Assembly: GCF_015487465.1 (NCBI RefSeq)
Contig: NZ_WFPS01000072.1
Coordinates: 1 to 46,376 of the forward strand
From: Persephonella sp.
Lineage (GTDB): Bacteria; Aquificota; Aquificia; Aquificales; Hydrogenothermaceae
DNA length: 46,376 nucleotides
Direction: 5' to 3'
Shown: piece by piece, positions 23,142 to 31,575 of the stretch
How positions within the stretch are numbered: position 1 is the first letter of the stretch
Layout: every line of letters starts with the position of its first letter
Translations under genes and position numbers: made by a program
The notes under the pieces: generated by a model
Seen by the model: only the letters and a program-made list of their open reading frames with translations
What the model was told of the DNA's origin: nothing
Database searches by the model: none

Positions 23142-23203
23142 CTTTCTTACCTCCTTTTTGTTTATTTACGGTGATAATTTATACTTTTTTCAGTTTTTTC
23201 AAC

Positions 23204-23710
23204 CTATAGCGAAAACCAGCCTTCAGGTGGAGTGATGTAAACTTTTTTGTTTTGTGTATCAATATCCTTTACAAATTCTTTTATGAAAGGAAGATGTCTT
23301 GTTTTGTCATCTGTGCATTTTATAATCAGGTAAGCTGTTGAAAGCCTGTCGTCTATTTTTATTACCTTCCCAACGACTTTATCTTTGTATATAACATCTG
23401 CATCTAATATCTGGTATTCATAAAATGTATCTTTTTCAGGTGGTGGAAGTTTTGAGGTTTCAACATAGAAGTATCTGTGTTTCAGTTTTTTTGCCTTTTC
23501 AAGATCGTCATAACCTTTGAATTTTATAAGACCTTTCTTTTTTGAGTAGCTTTCAACCTCAAGGGGAATGAAGTTTCCTTCTCTGTCTTTTATGTGTATG
23601 ACTGGAGGAAGTTTGAAATTTGGAGGGAATATCTCTATTTTTAGGTCTCCTCTCACGCCGTGAGTTCCGTGTATCTTTCCGGCAATGACCATCTCCTCTT
23701 TAACGGTCAC
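23204..23710 (-). CDS. rimM: 16S rRNA-processing protein RimM
   Basis: A 168-residue ribosome-maturation factor for the 30S head. The N-terminal RimM domain (residues 8-90) starts with AGKIHGTHGVRGDLKI, and the C-terminal PRC-barrel (95-168) contains PFIKEFVKDID and ends PPEGWF, both typical. The start is GTG, with GAGGTGAG upstream; the ATG six codons later lacks room for a ribosome binding site. It usually neighbours rpsP and trmD, which are not here. It follows exbD by 2 bp. Confidence 0.93.
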   Translation of the reverse strand: MTVKEEMVIAGKIHGTHGVRGDLKIEIFPPNFKLPPVIHIKDREGNFIPLEVESYSKKKGLIKFKGYDDLEKAKKLKHRYFYVETSKLPPPEKDTFYEYQILDADVIYKDKVVGKVIKIDDRLSTAYLIIKCTDDKTRHLPFIKEFVKDIDTQNKKVYITPPEGWFSL

Positions 23711-23712
23711 TG

Positions 23713-24108
23713 TTACTCACCTCTTCTTGTGGCTATATTTATCTCTTCAACCCCTGATTTTTTTGCTATATCCATAAGATGAACAACCTTTCCGTATTCA
23801 ACCCTTCTGTCTGCTACAACAACAAGGGCTTTTGTTTTTCTTTCTGTTAAAAATTTTGTTATCTCCTCATCTGTGGATTTTTTTCTTCCTATATAGTAGT
23901 TCCCATCTTTGTCAACAAATATCTTCACAGGCTCAACAGATGTTTTTTCTGCTGTTGCTTTTGGAAGCTCTACATTTATTGATGATATTGGTGCTAAGGT
24001 GCTTACTATACCTAAAAAGAGTATAATGATAAAAGCTATATCTACAAGGGCTGTCATATCTACAACGAAGCCCCGATCTTCTACCTTAAGATACTTTCTG
24101 AAGTTCAT
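23713..24108 (-). CDS. exbD: ExbD/TolR-family proton-channel subunit
   Basis: A 131-residue protein with one N-terminal helix (about 15-38). The helix carries the essential aspartate in MTALVDIAFIIILFLG, and a periplasmic domain follows. With the ExbB/TolQ homologue upstream it forms a proton-driven energy-transducing motor. Its start overlaps that gene by 23 nt. TonB or TolA is not encoded nearby, so the output partner is unknown; the large TPR protein two genes upstream is a candidate. Confidence 0.9.
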   Translation of the reverse strand: MNFRKYLKVEDRGFVVDMTALVDIAFIIILFLGIVSTLAPISSINVELPKATAEKTSVEPVKIFVDKDGNYYIGRKKSTDEEITKFLTERKTKALVVVADRRVEYGKVVHLMDIAKKSGVEEINIATRRGE

Positions 24109-24745
24109 CTTTCTGACCTTCTTGTTTTATTTCTGTAAGCTGATAAACAAGTTCTGTAGCAAGGTTCTCAAGCTGTGAAACAACAAATGACAGTTTTGAT
24201 CTGAAATACCAGTAGGCTGCAAGAGATGGTATGGCTATTGAAAGACCAAATGCTGTTGTTATGAGAGCCTGAGATATTCCTGATGATAACACCTCAGGAT
24301 TAGATAAACCTTCAACAGACAGGGCTTCAAAAACCTGTATCATACCGGTAACCGTTCCAAGAAAACCAAGAAGAGGAGCAATGGCAGCTATCGCTCCTAT
24401 GGCATTCACATAGCCTTCTAATTTTGGTATCTCTGCCCTTGCTATCTCTTCAGCAACTGTTTTAAGCTGATCCTGTGTTTTCCTCCCTTTTATGTATGCC
24501 TCAAGTAGTCCTGCTATCATTGCTGTTGCTATAGAGTTTGTGTTCTTTGCTATTGTTATCGCTTCAGGGAACCTTTTTTCCTGTATGTAGAATGAGATTT
24601 CCTCTATTTTTTTAACAGGAAATGTTTTTCTAAAAGACAGAGAATACAGCCTTTCTATAATAAATGCCACAGATAAGACACCCAAAAACAGCAAGGGATA
24701 CATTAAAGGTCCACCTTTTTGAAATATCTGAATTATATATTCCAT
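24086..24745 (-). CDS. exbB: ExbB/TolQ/MotA-family proton-channel protein
   Basis: A 219-residue membrane protein with three helices: about 12-30, then 105-135 (NAIGAIAAIAPLLGFLGTVTGM) and 150-180 (LITTAFGLSIAIPSLAAYWYF). The central helix pair with the GTVTGM signature is diagnostic. It pairs with ExbD/TolR to use the proton gradient for work in the envelope. GGAGG precedes ATG, 13 bp after the TPR gene. TolQ and ExbB cannot be told apart with certainty. Confidence 0.92.
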   Translation of the reverse strand: MEYIIQIFQKGGPLMYPLLFLGVLSVAFIIERLYSLSFRKTFPVKKIEEISFYIQEKRFPEAITIAKNTNSIATAMIAGLLEAYIKGRKTQDQLKTVAEEIARAEIPKLEGYVNAIGAIAAIAPLLGFLGTVTGMIQVFEALSVEGLSNPEVLSSGISQALITTAFGLSIAIPSLAAYWYFRSKLSFVVSQLENLATELVYQLTEIKQEGQKDELQKVS

Positions 24746-24758
24746 TCATATTCCTCCT

Positions 24759-27551
24759 TTAACTACATTCAGGAAGTCCTTTCAGGAGTTCCTGAAATTT
24801 TTCTTTAAGTTTTTGTTCAATTTCCTCATCTTTAATTGGTTTTAGCATGCATGCAGCTTCCTTTTTTTGCCCGCTTTCCTTCATTATTTCGGCTGCTTTT
24901 AATCTTGCCTTTATAACAAACTCTTTTGCCTCTGGATATAGATAAACCACATTTATAAAGTTATTCAACGCATCTTCAAGATCTCCATTTTTCTGGTGTA
25001 TAACCCCAAGTAAGAAGTAGCTTTCTGCAACATGGTGGTAATCTGAACCTCCTGTAGCTTCCTCAAAATATTTTAATGCCATATCTGTATACCCCTGTTC
25101 AAGCTGTATTTTACCAAGGTAGTATGCTATATCGTTTCTATATTTTGGAAATCTTGTGTAAATATCCTCAAAGTAGTTTTTCGCTTCAAACAGATCTCCT
25201 TTTTTGTAATATAAAACGGCAAGTTTAAATCTGTTCTCATCAGTATCAGGAAGAGTTTTTAAAACAGCTATCGCTTTATCCAGATCTCCTTTCTCCTGGT
25301 ATGCTTTAACAAGAAGAGATTTTGCGTTTATTGAAAACTCCCCTTTTGGAAACTTTTTGAGATAATCTTCAAGTATTTTTATTGCCTTATCCTTTTCTCC
25401 TTTCTGGTAATACAGATAGCCTAATTTATAGAATGCGTAATCTGACTCTTTCACATCTTGTTGAATTACCTGTCTGTAGATCTGCTCTGCCTTTTCAAAG
25501 TTTTTATTTTCAAGATAATGGTCCGCAAGCTGTATCTTGAGAAGGTTTACAAACGGATAGTTTGGATATTTTTTTATGAAGCTTTCTATCTGCTGGGCTA
25601 TGTTTCCTGTTGAGCCTTTCATCTCAAGGACGGTAAGCTGGTATGCAGCATCTATTGCCTCAGGTGTGTTTGAGTATTTCTGTATGAACTTTCTGTATAT
25701 CTGTCTTGCTTTATCTATTTCCCCAAGGTTGTAGTAACTGTCTGCCATTCTGAGAATAGCCTGTCTGCCTAATGCTGTGTCTCTATGTTTTTTGGCATAA
25801 TCCCAGAACTCCTCTGCTGCTTTTTTGTAGTTTCCTTCAGAAAAGTAAGAGTATGCGTAAAGGTATCCTGCTTCTTCTCCTATCTTGTCTTTTTCTTTTG
25901 ATAACTCTTTCAAGATTTCTCTTGCTTTTTCAAGGTTTTCCTGTTTCAGATATATATAGGCAAGTAAAAATCTGCTCTTTCTGTCTTTTCTGTCTTTGAT
26001 TATTTTGTAAGCCTGATCAAGAATGTCCCCGTTAAATGCGGAAACAGCTTTCATGTATGGGTCTTTAAAAGCCTGAAAGGCTTTCTTATACTCTTTTTTT
26101 ACAAAGAAATACCACCCTAAAAGGTCAGATGCATACTCAGGGTCAAACTGTTTGATCTTTTTTACAGTCAGCAGATATTCTTTGAACTGCTTTAGACGGA
26201 AGTATATGTCTGATAGATACTTCAGGGCTTTTTCTTTGGTTTCCTCAGTTTCAGATAGTCTTACAGTCTTTTCAAAGTATTCTTTAGCCTCAACAGGTCT
26301 TTTCATTTTCAGAAGTGAATATCCTGCGTAAAGGTTAAAAAGGGGTGTATCAATCTCTTTGAACATAAGGAAGGCATATCTGTAATTTCCTGTGTTGTAG
26401 GCTGTTATAGCTAACTTTTTCCTTAAGTAATCTATGTATATATTTCCTGCCTTTGCTGATCTTTGGAGAATCACAAAGGCTGTTTCAAAATCATTTCTGT
26501 CTGCAAGCTCTTCAGCCACTTTTATGTAAAGGTTCTGTGCAAGATTTTTATCCCTTGATTCAAGTATTCCTGCTTTTTCAAGAGCCTCCTTTATTCTGTT
26601 GTAATTAATATCAATAATTCCAAGTCCATAAATCGCATAATCTGATATTTTTTCTACAGAACCGTATCCTTCAAGGAATTTCTGGAAGTATGCTGATGCT
26701 TCAGGGTACTTTCCTAAGTTCAGATATGAAAATCCTTTCAGAAGAAGAAGATGTCTGTAGTATTCAGGTGTTTGTATCTGATTGATGATTTTCAAAGCTT
26801 TGTCAAACTTATGATTTGCAAACAGTATGTAGCCTTTCATGTATCTGCAGTAGTTTATGAAGTTTATATCAAGGTTTTCACACTTTGTATCCTTTAAAAG
26901 CTCAAAAGCCTGCTGTGGTTTATCTTGTAAGGCAAAAACTACGCTGTGCCAGAAAAGGGTGTTGTCGTCTGTGATATCAACATTTTTTAAAAGCTGTTCA
27001 GCCTTTTGGATACTGTGGAACTTGAAACTGAAAACAGCACCTATAAGACAGGAATAATCTTTTGATTTTGATGTCACATTTTGGGAGCAACCTTTGATAA
27101 ATGTTTTCAATGCGTTCTTTTCTTCACCAAGATTACTGTAAACAAGTCCAAGCAAATAGTAAGCATCTGATATAAAAGGCACATCTGGATATTTTTTTAT
27201 TAGTTTTTCAAGTTTTTCCTTTGCAAAGAAGTATCTGCCGTTTAAAAAGTCATCAATAGCATCTGACATAAGGGCGTTTTCTTCAGGTATTCCCAGAAAT
27301 GAGGAGGGTTTTTTGAAGTTAAGCACAGGAGGTTTTACATCGTATGGAGGAATTGGTTTAACGTCCTCAACAAAAAGTTTTATCTGAAGTTTTTCCCTGA
27401 TCTTTAATTTTTCAGGTGGAAGTAAAAAAGGTTTTTTCTCCTGCTTCTGGGCTATAATCTCTATGGGAAATGTTACTTCAGGAACTTTTACTTCCTGTGA
27501 AAGCACCTTAAGTGATATTAATAGTAATATTAAAACAGCCGTCCTTAACAT
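24759..27551 (-). CDS. Large periplasmic TPR-repeat protein
   Basis: A 930-residue exported protein: a signal peptide (1-19, ending VLS), a proline-rich linker (about 20-85), then more than twenty tetratricopeptide-type helical repeats to the C terminus (for example AIDDFLNGRYFFAKEKLEKL and AIKILEDYLKKFPKGEFS). TPR proteins are scaffolds. Its place in front of exbB and exbD in the same operon suggests a structural partner of that motor, comparable in position to the coiled-coil/TPR protein of the Tol-Pal system. No enzymatic motif is visible. The size and repeat number are unusual for such a neighbour. Confidence 0.85.
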   Translation of the reverse strand: MLRTAVLILLLISLKVLSQEVKVPEVTFPIEIIAQKQEKKPFLLPPEKLKIREKLQIKLFVEDVKPIPPYDVKPPVLNFKKPSSFLGIPEENALMSDAIDDFLNGRYFFAKEKLEKLIKKYPDVPFISDAYYLLGLVYSNLGEEKNALKTFIKGCSQNVTSKSKDYSCLIGAVFSFKFHSIQKAEQLLKNVDITDDNTLFWHSVVFALQDKPQQAFELLKDTKCENLDINFINYCRYMKGYILFANHKFDKALKIINQIQTPEYYRHLLLLKGFSYLNLGKYPEASAYFQKFLEGYGSVEKISDYAIYGLGIIDINYNRIKEALEKAGILESRDKNLAQNLYIKVAEELADRNDFETAFVILQRSAKAGNIYIDYLRKKLAITAYNTGNYRYAFLMFKEIDTPLFNLYAGYSLLKMKRPVEAKEYFEKTVRLSETEETKEKALKYLSDIYFRLKQFKEYLLTVKKIKQFDPEYASDLLGWYFFVKKEYKKAFQAFKDPYMKAVSAFNGDILDQAYKIIKDRKDRKSRFLLAYIYLKQENLEKAREILKELSKEKDKIGEEAGYLYAYSYFSEGNYKKAAEEFWDYAKKHRDTALGRQAILRMADSYYNLGEIDKARQIYRKFIQKYSNTPEAIDAAYQLTVLEMKGSTGNIAQQIESFIKKYPNYPFVNLLKIQLADHYLENKNFEKAEQIYRQVIQQDVKESDYAFYKLGYLYYQKGEKDKAIKILEDYLKKFPKGEFSINAKSLLVKAYQEKGDLDKAIAVLKTLPDTDENRFKLAVLYYKKGDLFEAKNYFEDIYTRFPKYRNDIAYYLGKIQLEQGYTDMALKYFEEATGGSDYHHVAESYFLLGVIHQKNGDLEDALNNFINVVYLYPEAKEFVIKARLKAAEIMKESGQKKEAACMLKPIKDEEIEQKLKEKFQELLKGLPECS

Positions 27552-28472
27552 TTACTTAACCTCTAAAACTTTCATGGCATTTGTTATGTCAGATTTAATT
27601 TGTTTTTTTAGCTGGTCTATGTCGCTGAACTTTTTTTCTTCTCTTATAAAATCTTTAAAAAATATCTTTATCTGCTGTTTTTCCGATATATCAACAGATT
27701 TTCCTATTATGTGTGCTTCTATAAAAAGGTCTTTTCCGTCAACGGTTGGTCTTGTTCCGTAATTTATAACAGCAGGATATATCTCATTGTTAAATGATAC
27801 GTATCCTGAGTAAACTCCTTTTTTCAAACACAGATCCTCAGGGGGTTTTATGTTTATGGTGGGAAATCCTATTTTTTTTCCTATCTGGTTACCTTTGTGT
27901 ATTTTTCCTTTTATACAGTATGTTCTGCCAAGCAGTTTTGACACATTATAAACATCTCCTCTTTTTAAAAGCTCTCTTATTTTTGTGCTGCTTATCCTCT
28001 CATTATCTATTTTTACAGGGAGAACAACCTTTACCTGAAGGTTATACTTTTTTCCTATCTCTTTTGCTGTGTTGATATCTCCCTTTCCTTTATAGCCGAA
28101 CTTCCAGTCATGACCAACTATCAGCTTTCTGCATTTAAGTTCACAGGTTAAAAATCTTATGAACTCCTCAGGTGATTTTTCTGCAAAACTTTTATCAAAG
28201 TTAATCACATACACATAATCTATTTTTTGATCTTTAAGCAGGTCTAATTTTGTCTCAAGGCTTGTAATTCTACATGGAGCATTCTGGGGGTTCAGTATTT
28301 TTTTAGGGTGGGGTTCAAATGTTACAACAAGGGATTTTTTCCCTTCTTTGTCTGCTGTTTCTTTAACAAGATTTAGAATGTATGCATGACCTTTATGAAA
28401 TCCGTCAAAGTTGCCTATGGTGCATACTGTTTCTTCATTTATTGGAAGATCTTTTCCTTTGATAACCTTCAT
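27552..28472 (-). CDS. ribF: Bifunctional riboflavin kinase/FAD synthetase
   Basis: A 306-residue enzyme making FMN and FAD from riboflavin. The N-terminal nucleotidyltransferase half has GNFDGFHKGHAYIL and the ISSTKIREL motif. The C-terminal riboflavin kinase half has GKKIGFPTINI and GVYSGYV. Length and order are normal. It ends exactly where the TPR gene begins. FMN and FAD from this enzyme would supply the ApbE system elsewhere in the window. Its start overlaps recX by 4 nt. Confidence 0.95.
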   Translation of the reverse strand: MKVIKGKDLPINEETVCTIGNFDGFHKGHAYILNLVKETADKEGKKSLVVTFEPHPKKILNPQNAPCRITSLETKLDLLKDQKIDYVYVINFDKSFAEKSPEEFIRFLTCELKCRKLIVGHDWKFGYKGKGDINTAKEIGKKYNLQVKVVLPVKIDNERISSTKIRELLKRGDVYNVSKLLGRTYCIKGKIHKGNQIGKKIGFPTINIKPPEDLCLKKGVYSGYVSFNNEIYPAVINYGTRPTVDGKDLFIEAHIIGKSVDISEKQQIKIFFKDFIREEKKFSDIDQLKKQIKSDITNAMKVLEVK

Positions 28473-28885
28473 TCTTCTCCATCTAAGAATTTATTTGTCG
28501 CCTCCTGTATAACAGAGTATGAAAAACCCCTGTTTTTTAAAAATTTTACTATATCGGCGTATCTTTTTTCTTTTTTGTATTTAAACCTTAGCAGGTGTAA
28601 GGCTGATTTGAGTTCTTCTTCGTAGGAAAACTCAATGTCTGTTATACCTTTTCTATACAGCTTATTTTTTATGGATAAGGGGCTTTTTCCTTTCTGTAGG
28701 TTTATCTCTTTGTATCTTTCAAGAAGTTTTTTGTCGTCAAGGAGTTTTTGCTCTTTTAGATACTCAATTGTTTTTTGTATCTCTTCTTCAGAAAATCCTT
28801 TCAAAGACAGTTTGTTTCTCAGTTCAGCCTCAAAATAATCCCTTTTTGATAAAAGCTTTAATGCGTATGATTTAGCCTTTTCCAT
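28469..28885 (-). CDS. recX: Regulatory protein RecX
   Basis: A 138-residue, all-helical protein with three-helix repeats typical of RecX (ALKLLSKRDYFEAELRNKLSLKGF opening and LKEQKLLDDKKLLERY). RecX binds RecA filaments and controls strand exchange. It lies two genes downstream of recA in the same operon, with only pilT between, which supports the call. The protein is slightly shorter than many RecX proteins. It overlaps ribF by 4 nt. Confidence 0.85.
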   Translation of the reverse strand: MEKAKSYALKLLSKRDYFEAELRNKLSLKGFSEEEIQKTIEYLKEQKLLDDKKLLERYKEINLQKGKSPLSIKNKLYRKGITDIEFSYEEELKSALHLLRFKYKKEKRYADIVKFLKNRGFSYSVIQEATNKFLDGEE

Positions 28886-28889
28886 CTAT

Positions 28890-30011
28890 TTAGTATTTCT
28901 GGTTGTCAAGTCCGTACATTCCTGCGTCGTATTCCCCTGATGAGACACCTTTTATTTTCAGGTCAAGATCAGATGGATTTGTAGCGTAAGCGAGGGCATT
29001 TTCGTAAGAAATCCAGCCTTTGTTGTAAAGCTCAAGTATTGCCATATCAAATGTTTGCATTCCGTATTCTGTTTTTCCTTTTTCCATAAGCTCTGTTATT
29101 GTTTCAAATTTGTCAGGATCTATTATGGCATCAAACACAGCACCTGTATTAATAAGTATCTCTACAGCAGGTACAATTCCTTCTTTGTCTTTTCTTGGTA
29201 TAAGCCTTTGTGATATTACAGCTTTTAGCGTTGAAGCAAGCATTATTCTTATGTGGTTCTGTGCTTCCAGGGGAAACATATCTATAATCCTGTTTAATGT
29301 GTCTTTTGCATCCTGGGTGTGGAGTGTTGAGAAAACAAGGTGTCCTGTCTCTGCAGCCCTTAGGGCTGTTTCAACAGTTTCTATATCCCTCATCTCACCA
29401 ACCATAATAACGTCTGGGTCTTCCCTGAGGGCTGCTCTGAGTGCCGTTGCAAATGTTGTTGAATCAAGACCTATCTCCCTCTGGGCTATGTAGCATTTTT
29501 TGTCGTGGAAAACATACTCAATAGGATCCTCAATTGTTATTATCACATCTTCCATACTCTGGTTTCTGTAGTCTATCATTGCAGCAAGGGTTGTTGATTT
29601 ACCTGTTCCAGTAGGACCTGTTACAAGAACAAGACCTCTTTTTTCAAGGGATATCTCGGCTAACTTTTTTGGGAGGTTCAGCTCATCAAATGACGGTATC
29701 TTTGTTTTCAATATCCTGAATGCAAAAGCGTAAGTCCCTCTCTGTCTATACACATTCACTCTATATCTGCTTACTCCGGGAATGGAGTAAGAGATATCTA
29801 TCTCCCCTTTTCTTATCAGTTCAGCCTTTTTGTTTTCGCTCTTTATCACCGTGTTTATGAAGTTTACAATGTCCTGCTCTCTTATCTTTCCGTATTTGTC
29901 AATGTCTGTCAGCTTTCTGTTTATTCTGAAGACAGGGTGCCTCCCTATTTTCAGATGAATGTCAGTTGCGTTCATATTAACTGCATCTGTCAAAATCTCA
30001 TTCAGATCCAC
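28890..30011 (-). CDS. pilT: Type IV pilus retraction ATPase PilT
   Basis: A 373-residue secretion-type ATPase, near the usual PilT length. Walker A is GPTGTGKST (132-140), and the Asp box, Walker B ([13 protein letters not shown]) and His box ([10 protein letters not shown]) are all present. It powers pilus retraction and twitching. No other pilus gene is present in the window. Its first codons overlap the 3' end of recA by 14 nt, linking expression of recombination and motility or DNA uptake genes, an uncommon neighbour pairing. Confidence 0.95.
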   Translation of the reverse strand: MDLNEILTDAVNMNATDIHLKIGRHPVFRINRKLTDIDKYGKIREQDIVNFINTVIKSENKKAELIRKGEIDISYSIPGVSRYRVNVYRQRGTYAFAFRILKTKIPSFDELNLPKKLAEISLEKRGLVLVTGPTGTGKSTTLAAMIDYRNQSMEDVIITIEDPIEYVFHDKKCYIAQREIGLDSTTFATALRAALREDPDVIMVGEMRDIETVETALRAAETGHLVFSTLHTQDAKDTLNRIIDMFPLEAQNHIRIMLASTLKAVISQRLIPRKDKEGIVPAVEILINTGAVFDAIIDPDKFETITELMEKGKTEYGMQTFDMAILELYNKGWISYENALAYATNPSDLDLKIKGVSSGEYDAGMYGLDNQKY

Positions 30012-31014
30012 CTTTTATCGCCTCCCTTATTTTTTGTTCTATTTCCCCCTTTATTTCAGGATTTTGTTTTAAAAACTCCCTTGCCTTTTCTCTTCCCTGT
30101 CCTATTTTCTGATCTCCGTAAGAATACCATGAACCGCTTTTCTTTATAATTCCAAGCTCTTCCCCAAGATCAAGTATCTCTCCCTCTTTTGATATTCCTT
30201 CCCCGTATATAACATCAAACTCTGCTTCTTTAAATGGAGGGGCAAGCTTGTTTTTTACTACTTTTACTTTTACCCTGCTTCCAACTTTTTCGCCAGAGTC
30301 TTTTATATCCTTTTTTCTTACCTCAAGTCTCATATCTGCGAAGAATTTTATAGCCCTTCCCCCTGTAGTTGTTTCAGGGTTTCCAAACATTACGCCAACT
30401 TTTTCCCTTATCTGGTTTATAAGAACAAGGGCAGTGTTTGATTTGTTTACGGCACCTTTTAGAACTCTCATCGCTTTTGACATCAGCCTTGCGTGTAGAC
30501 CAACATTTGAGTCCTCAATATCCCCTTCAAGCTCTGCTTTTGGAACGAGTGCTGCAACAGAGTCTATTATAACAACATCTACAGCCCCGCTTCTTATAAG
30601 GGTTTCTGCTATCTCTAGAGCCTGTTCTCCGTAGTCTGGCTGTGAAATTATTAGATCGTCTATGTTCACACCTATAGCTTTTGCATATTTAGGATCAAAG
30701 GCATGTTCAGCATCAATAAATACAGCTTTTCCTCCCATCTTTTGTGTTTCTGCGATCAGATGAAGTGTGAGTGTTGTTTTTCCTGAAGATTCAGGTCCGT
30801 AAACTTCTGTCACTCTGCCCCTTGGTATTCCTCCGATACCTGTTGCAAGATCAAGTGTTAAGGATCCTGAAGGTATAGCCTCAACAGATTTGATGGCTTC
30901 AGAACTGAGGGTCATCACAGACCCTTTTCCAAATCTTTTTTCTATCTGTGCCAGAGCACTTTCAAGAGCCTTTTTTCTGGCTTCTAACTCTTTTTGATCA
31001 ACAACATCACTCAT
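29998..31014 (-). CDS. recA: Recombinase RecA
   Basis: A 338-residue RecA. Walker A is GPESSGKT (73-80), the DNA-binding loops are intact ([11 protein letters not shown]), and the [11 protein letters not shown] block is present. No intein is seen. The acidic C-terminal tail of many mesophile RecA proteins is short here, ending [19 protein letters not shown] precedes ATG. It follows gatC by 18 bp and overlaps pilT. No clear LexA box was found before gatC, so SOS control is not evident. Confidence 0.98.
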   Translation of the reverse strand: MSDVVDQKELEARKKALESALAQIEKRFGKGSVMTLSSEAIKSVEAIPSGSLTLDLATGIGGIPRGRVTEVYGPESSGKTTLTLHLIAETQKMGGKAVFIDAEHAFDPKYAKAIGVNIDDLIISQPDYGEQALEIAETLIRSGAVDVVIIDSVAALVPKAELEGDIEDSNVGLHARLMSKAMRVLKGAVNKSNTALVLINQIREKVGVMFGNPETTTGGRAIKFFADMRLEVRKKDIKDSGEKVGSRVKVKVVKNKLAPPFKEAEFDVIYGEGISKEGEILDLGEELGIIKKSGSWYSYGDQKIGQGREKAREFLKQNPEIKGEIEQKIREAIKGGSE

Positions 31015-31032
31015 ACAGGTAAATCCTCCTTG

Positions 31033-31323
31033 TTATTCAGCGGAAACCACCCTTGGAACGACAAAAAATCCTTTTTCTGACTGGGGAGCATTAGAAAGAG
31101 CTTCCTCATTTGAAAGCCCTTCTTGGGGTATATCGTCCCTCACAGGTGTTTCCTGCTGATTTAGTTCGTAAAAAGGTAATATATTTTCCGTATCAAGTTC
31201 TTCAAGTTTTTTTATAAAGTTCAGAATATCACCAAGCTGTTTTGAAAAAAGCTCTACCTCTTCTTCTGTAAGCTTAAGTTTTGAAAGCTGTGCTACTTTG
31301 ACTACAGTTTCTCTGTCTATCAT
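31033..31323 (-). CDS. gatC: Asp/Glu-tRNA amidotransferase subunit C
   Basis: A 96-residue GatC that stabilises the GatAB amidotransferase for Gln-tRNA(Gln) or Asn-tRNA(Asn) formation. The family pattern is complete: an N-terminal VAQLSKLKLTEEEVE helix, the QLGDILNFIKKLEELDTE coiled segment, and the C-terminal VRDD and FFVVPRVV blocks. GGGGAT precedes ATG. gatA and gatB are not adjacent, which is common in Aquificota. It is the promoter-proximal gene of the recA operon. Confidence 0.95.
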   Translation of the reverse strand: MIDRETVVKVAQLSKLKLTEEEVELFSKQLGDILNFIKKLEELDTENILPFYELNQQETPVRDDIPQEGLSNEEALSNAPQSEKGFFVVPRVVSAE

Positions 31324-31455
31324 TTTTATCCCCGATATATTTTTTTCGTCAGGTATAATTTTACCATTATTTTTGTATTGTTTCCTTTTTTTATTTTTTG
31401 TAAGTATTTGATAAATATATAAAACTATAAAAGAAGAACTTAATAGGTCATTTAT

Positions 31456-31469
31456 ATGATAAAAATCAT
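31456..31469. promoter_or_regulatory. FNR/CRP-type dyad in the gatC-topA gap
   Basis: ATGAT-AAAA-ATCAT contains the TGATnnnnATCA core of FNR-family sites. It lies upstream of a probable plus-strand small RNA. An imperfect ATCATTCC/GGAATTGAT dyad follows directly. Regulatory use is inferred. Confidence 0.3.
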
Positions 31470-31479
31470 TCCTAATAAG

Positions 31480-31575
31480 GAATTGATGTAATAAATTATA
31501 ACTACCCTAAGTTAGCATCCCCCTCCCTCCCCCTCCATTTCCTGCGGGTCGCAAGACCCGCCTTTTTTATTTTTT
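31480..31575 (+). ncRNA. Candidate C-rich small RNA
   Basis: In this gap between two minus-strand genes there is a well-formed plus-strand terminator with no plus-strand gene before it. Just upstream lies a 22-nt C/T stretch with two CCCCC runs and one CCC run (from about 31518). A C-rich single-stranded region next to a terminator stem is typical of small RNAs that pair with G-rich ribosome binding sites. The 5' end is uncertain. Confidence 0.4.
31544..31575 (+). terminator. Strong plus-strand intrinsic terminator
   Basis: GCGGGTC (31544-31550) and GACCCGC (31555-31561) form a 7-bp GC-rich stem with a GCAA tetraloop, followed by CTTTTTTATTTTTTT. Read on the minus strand the hairpin has no T-run after it, so it is oriented for plus-strand transcripts and not for topA. 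Confidence 0.75.

Noticed and set aside
29998-31014. Intein in RecA
   Set aside because: Walker A and the downstream blocks are contiguous and total length is 338 residues.
31517-31540. G-quadruplex on the minus strand as the main meaning of the C-rich stretch
   Set aside because: Only three runs of three or more G are present, so a stable intramolecular structure is doubtful; a C-rich RNA before a terminator fits better.
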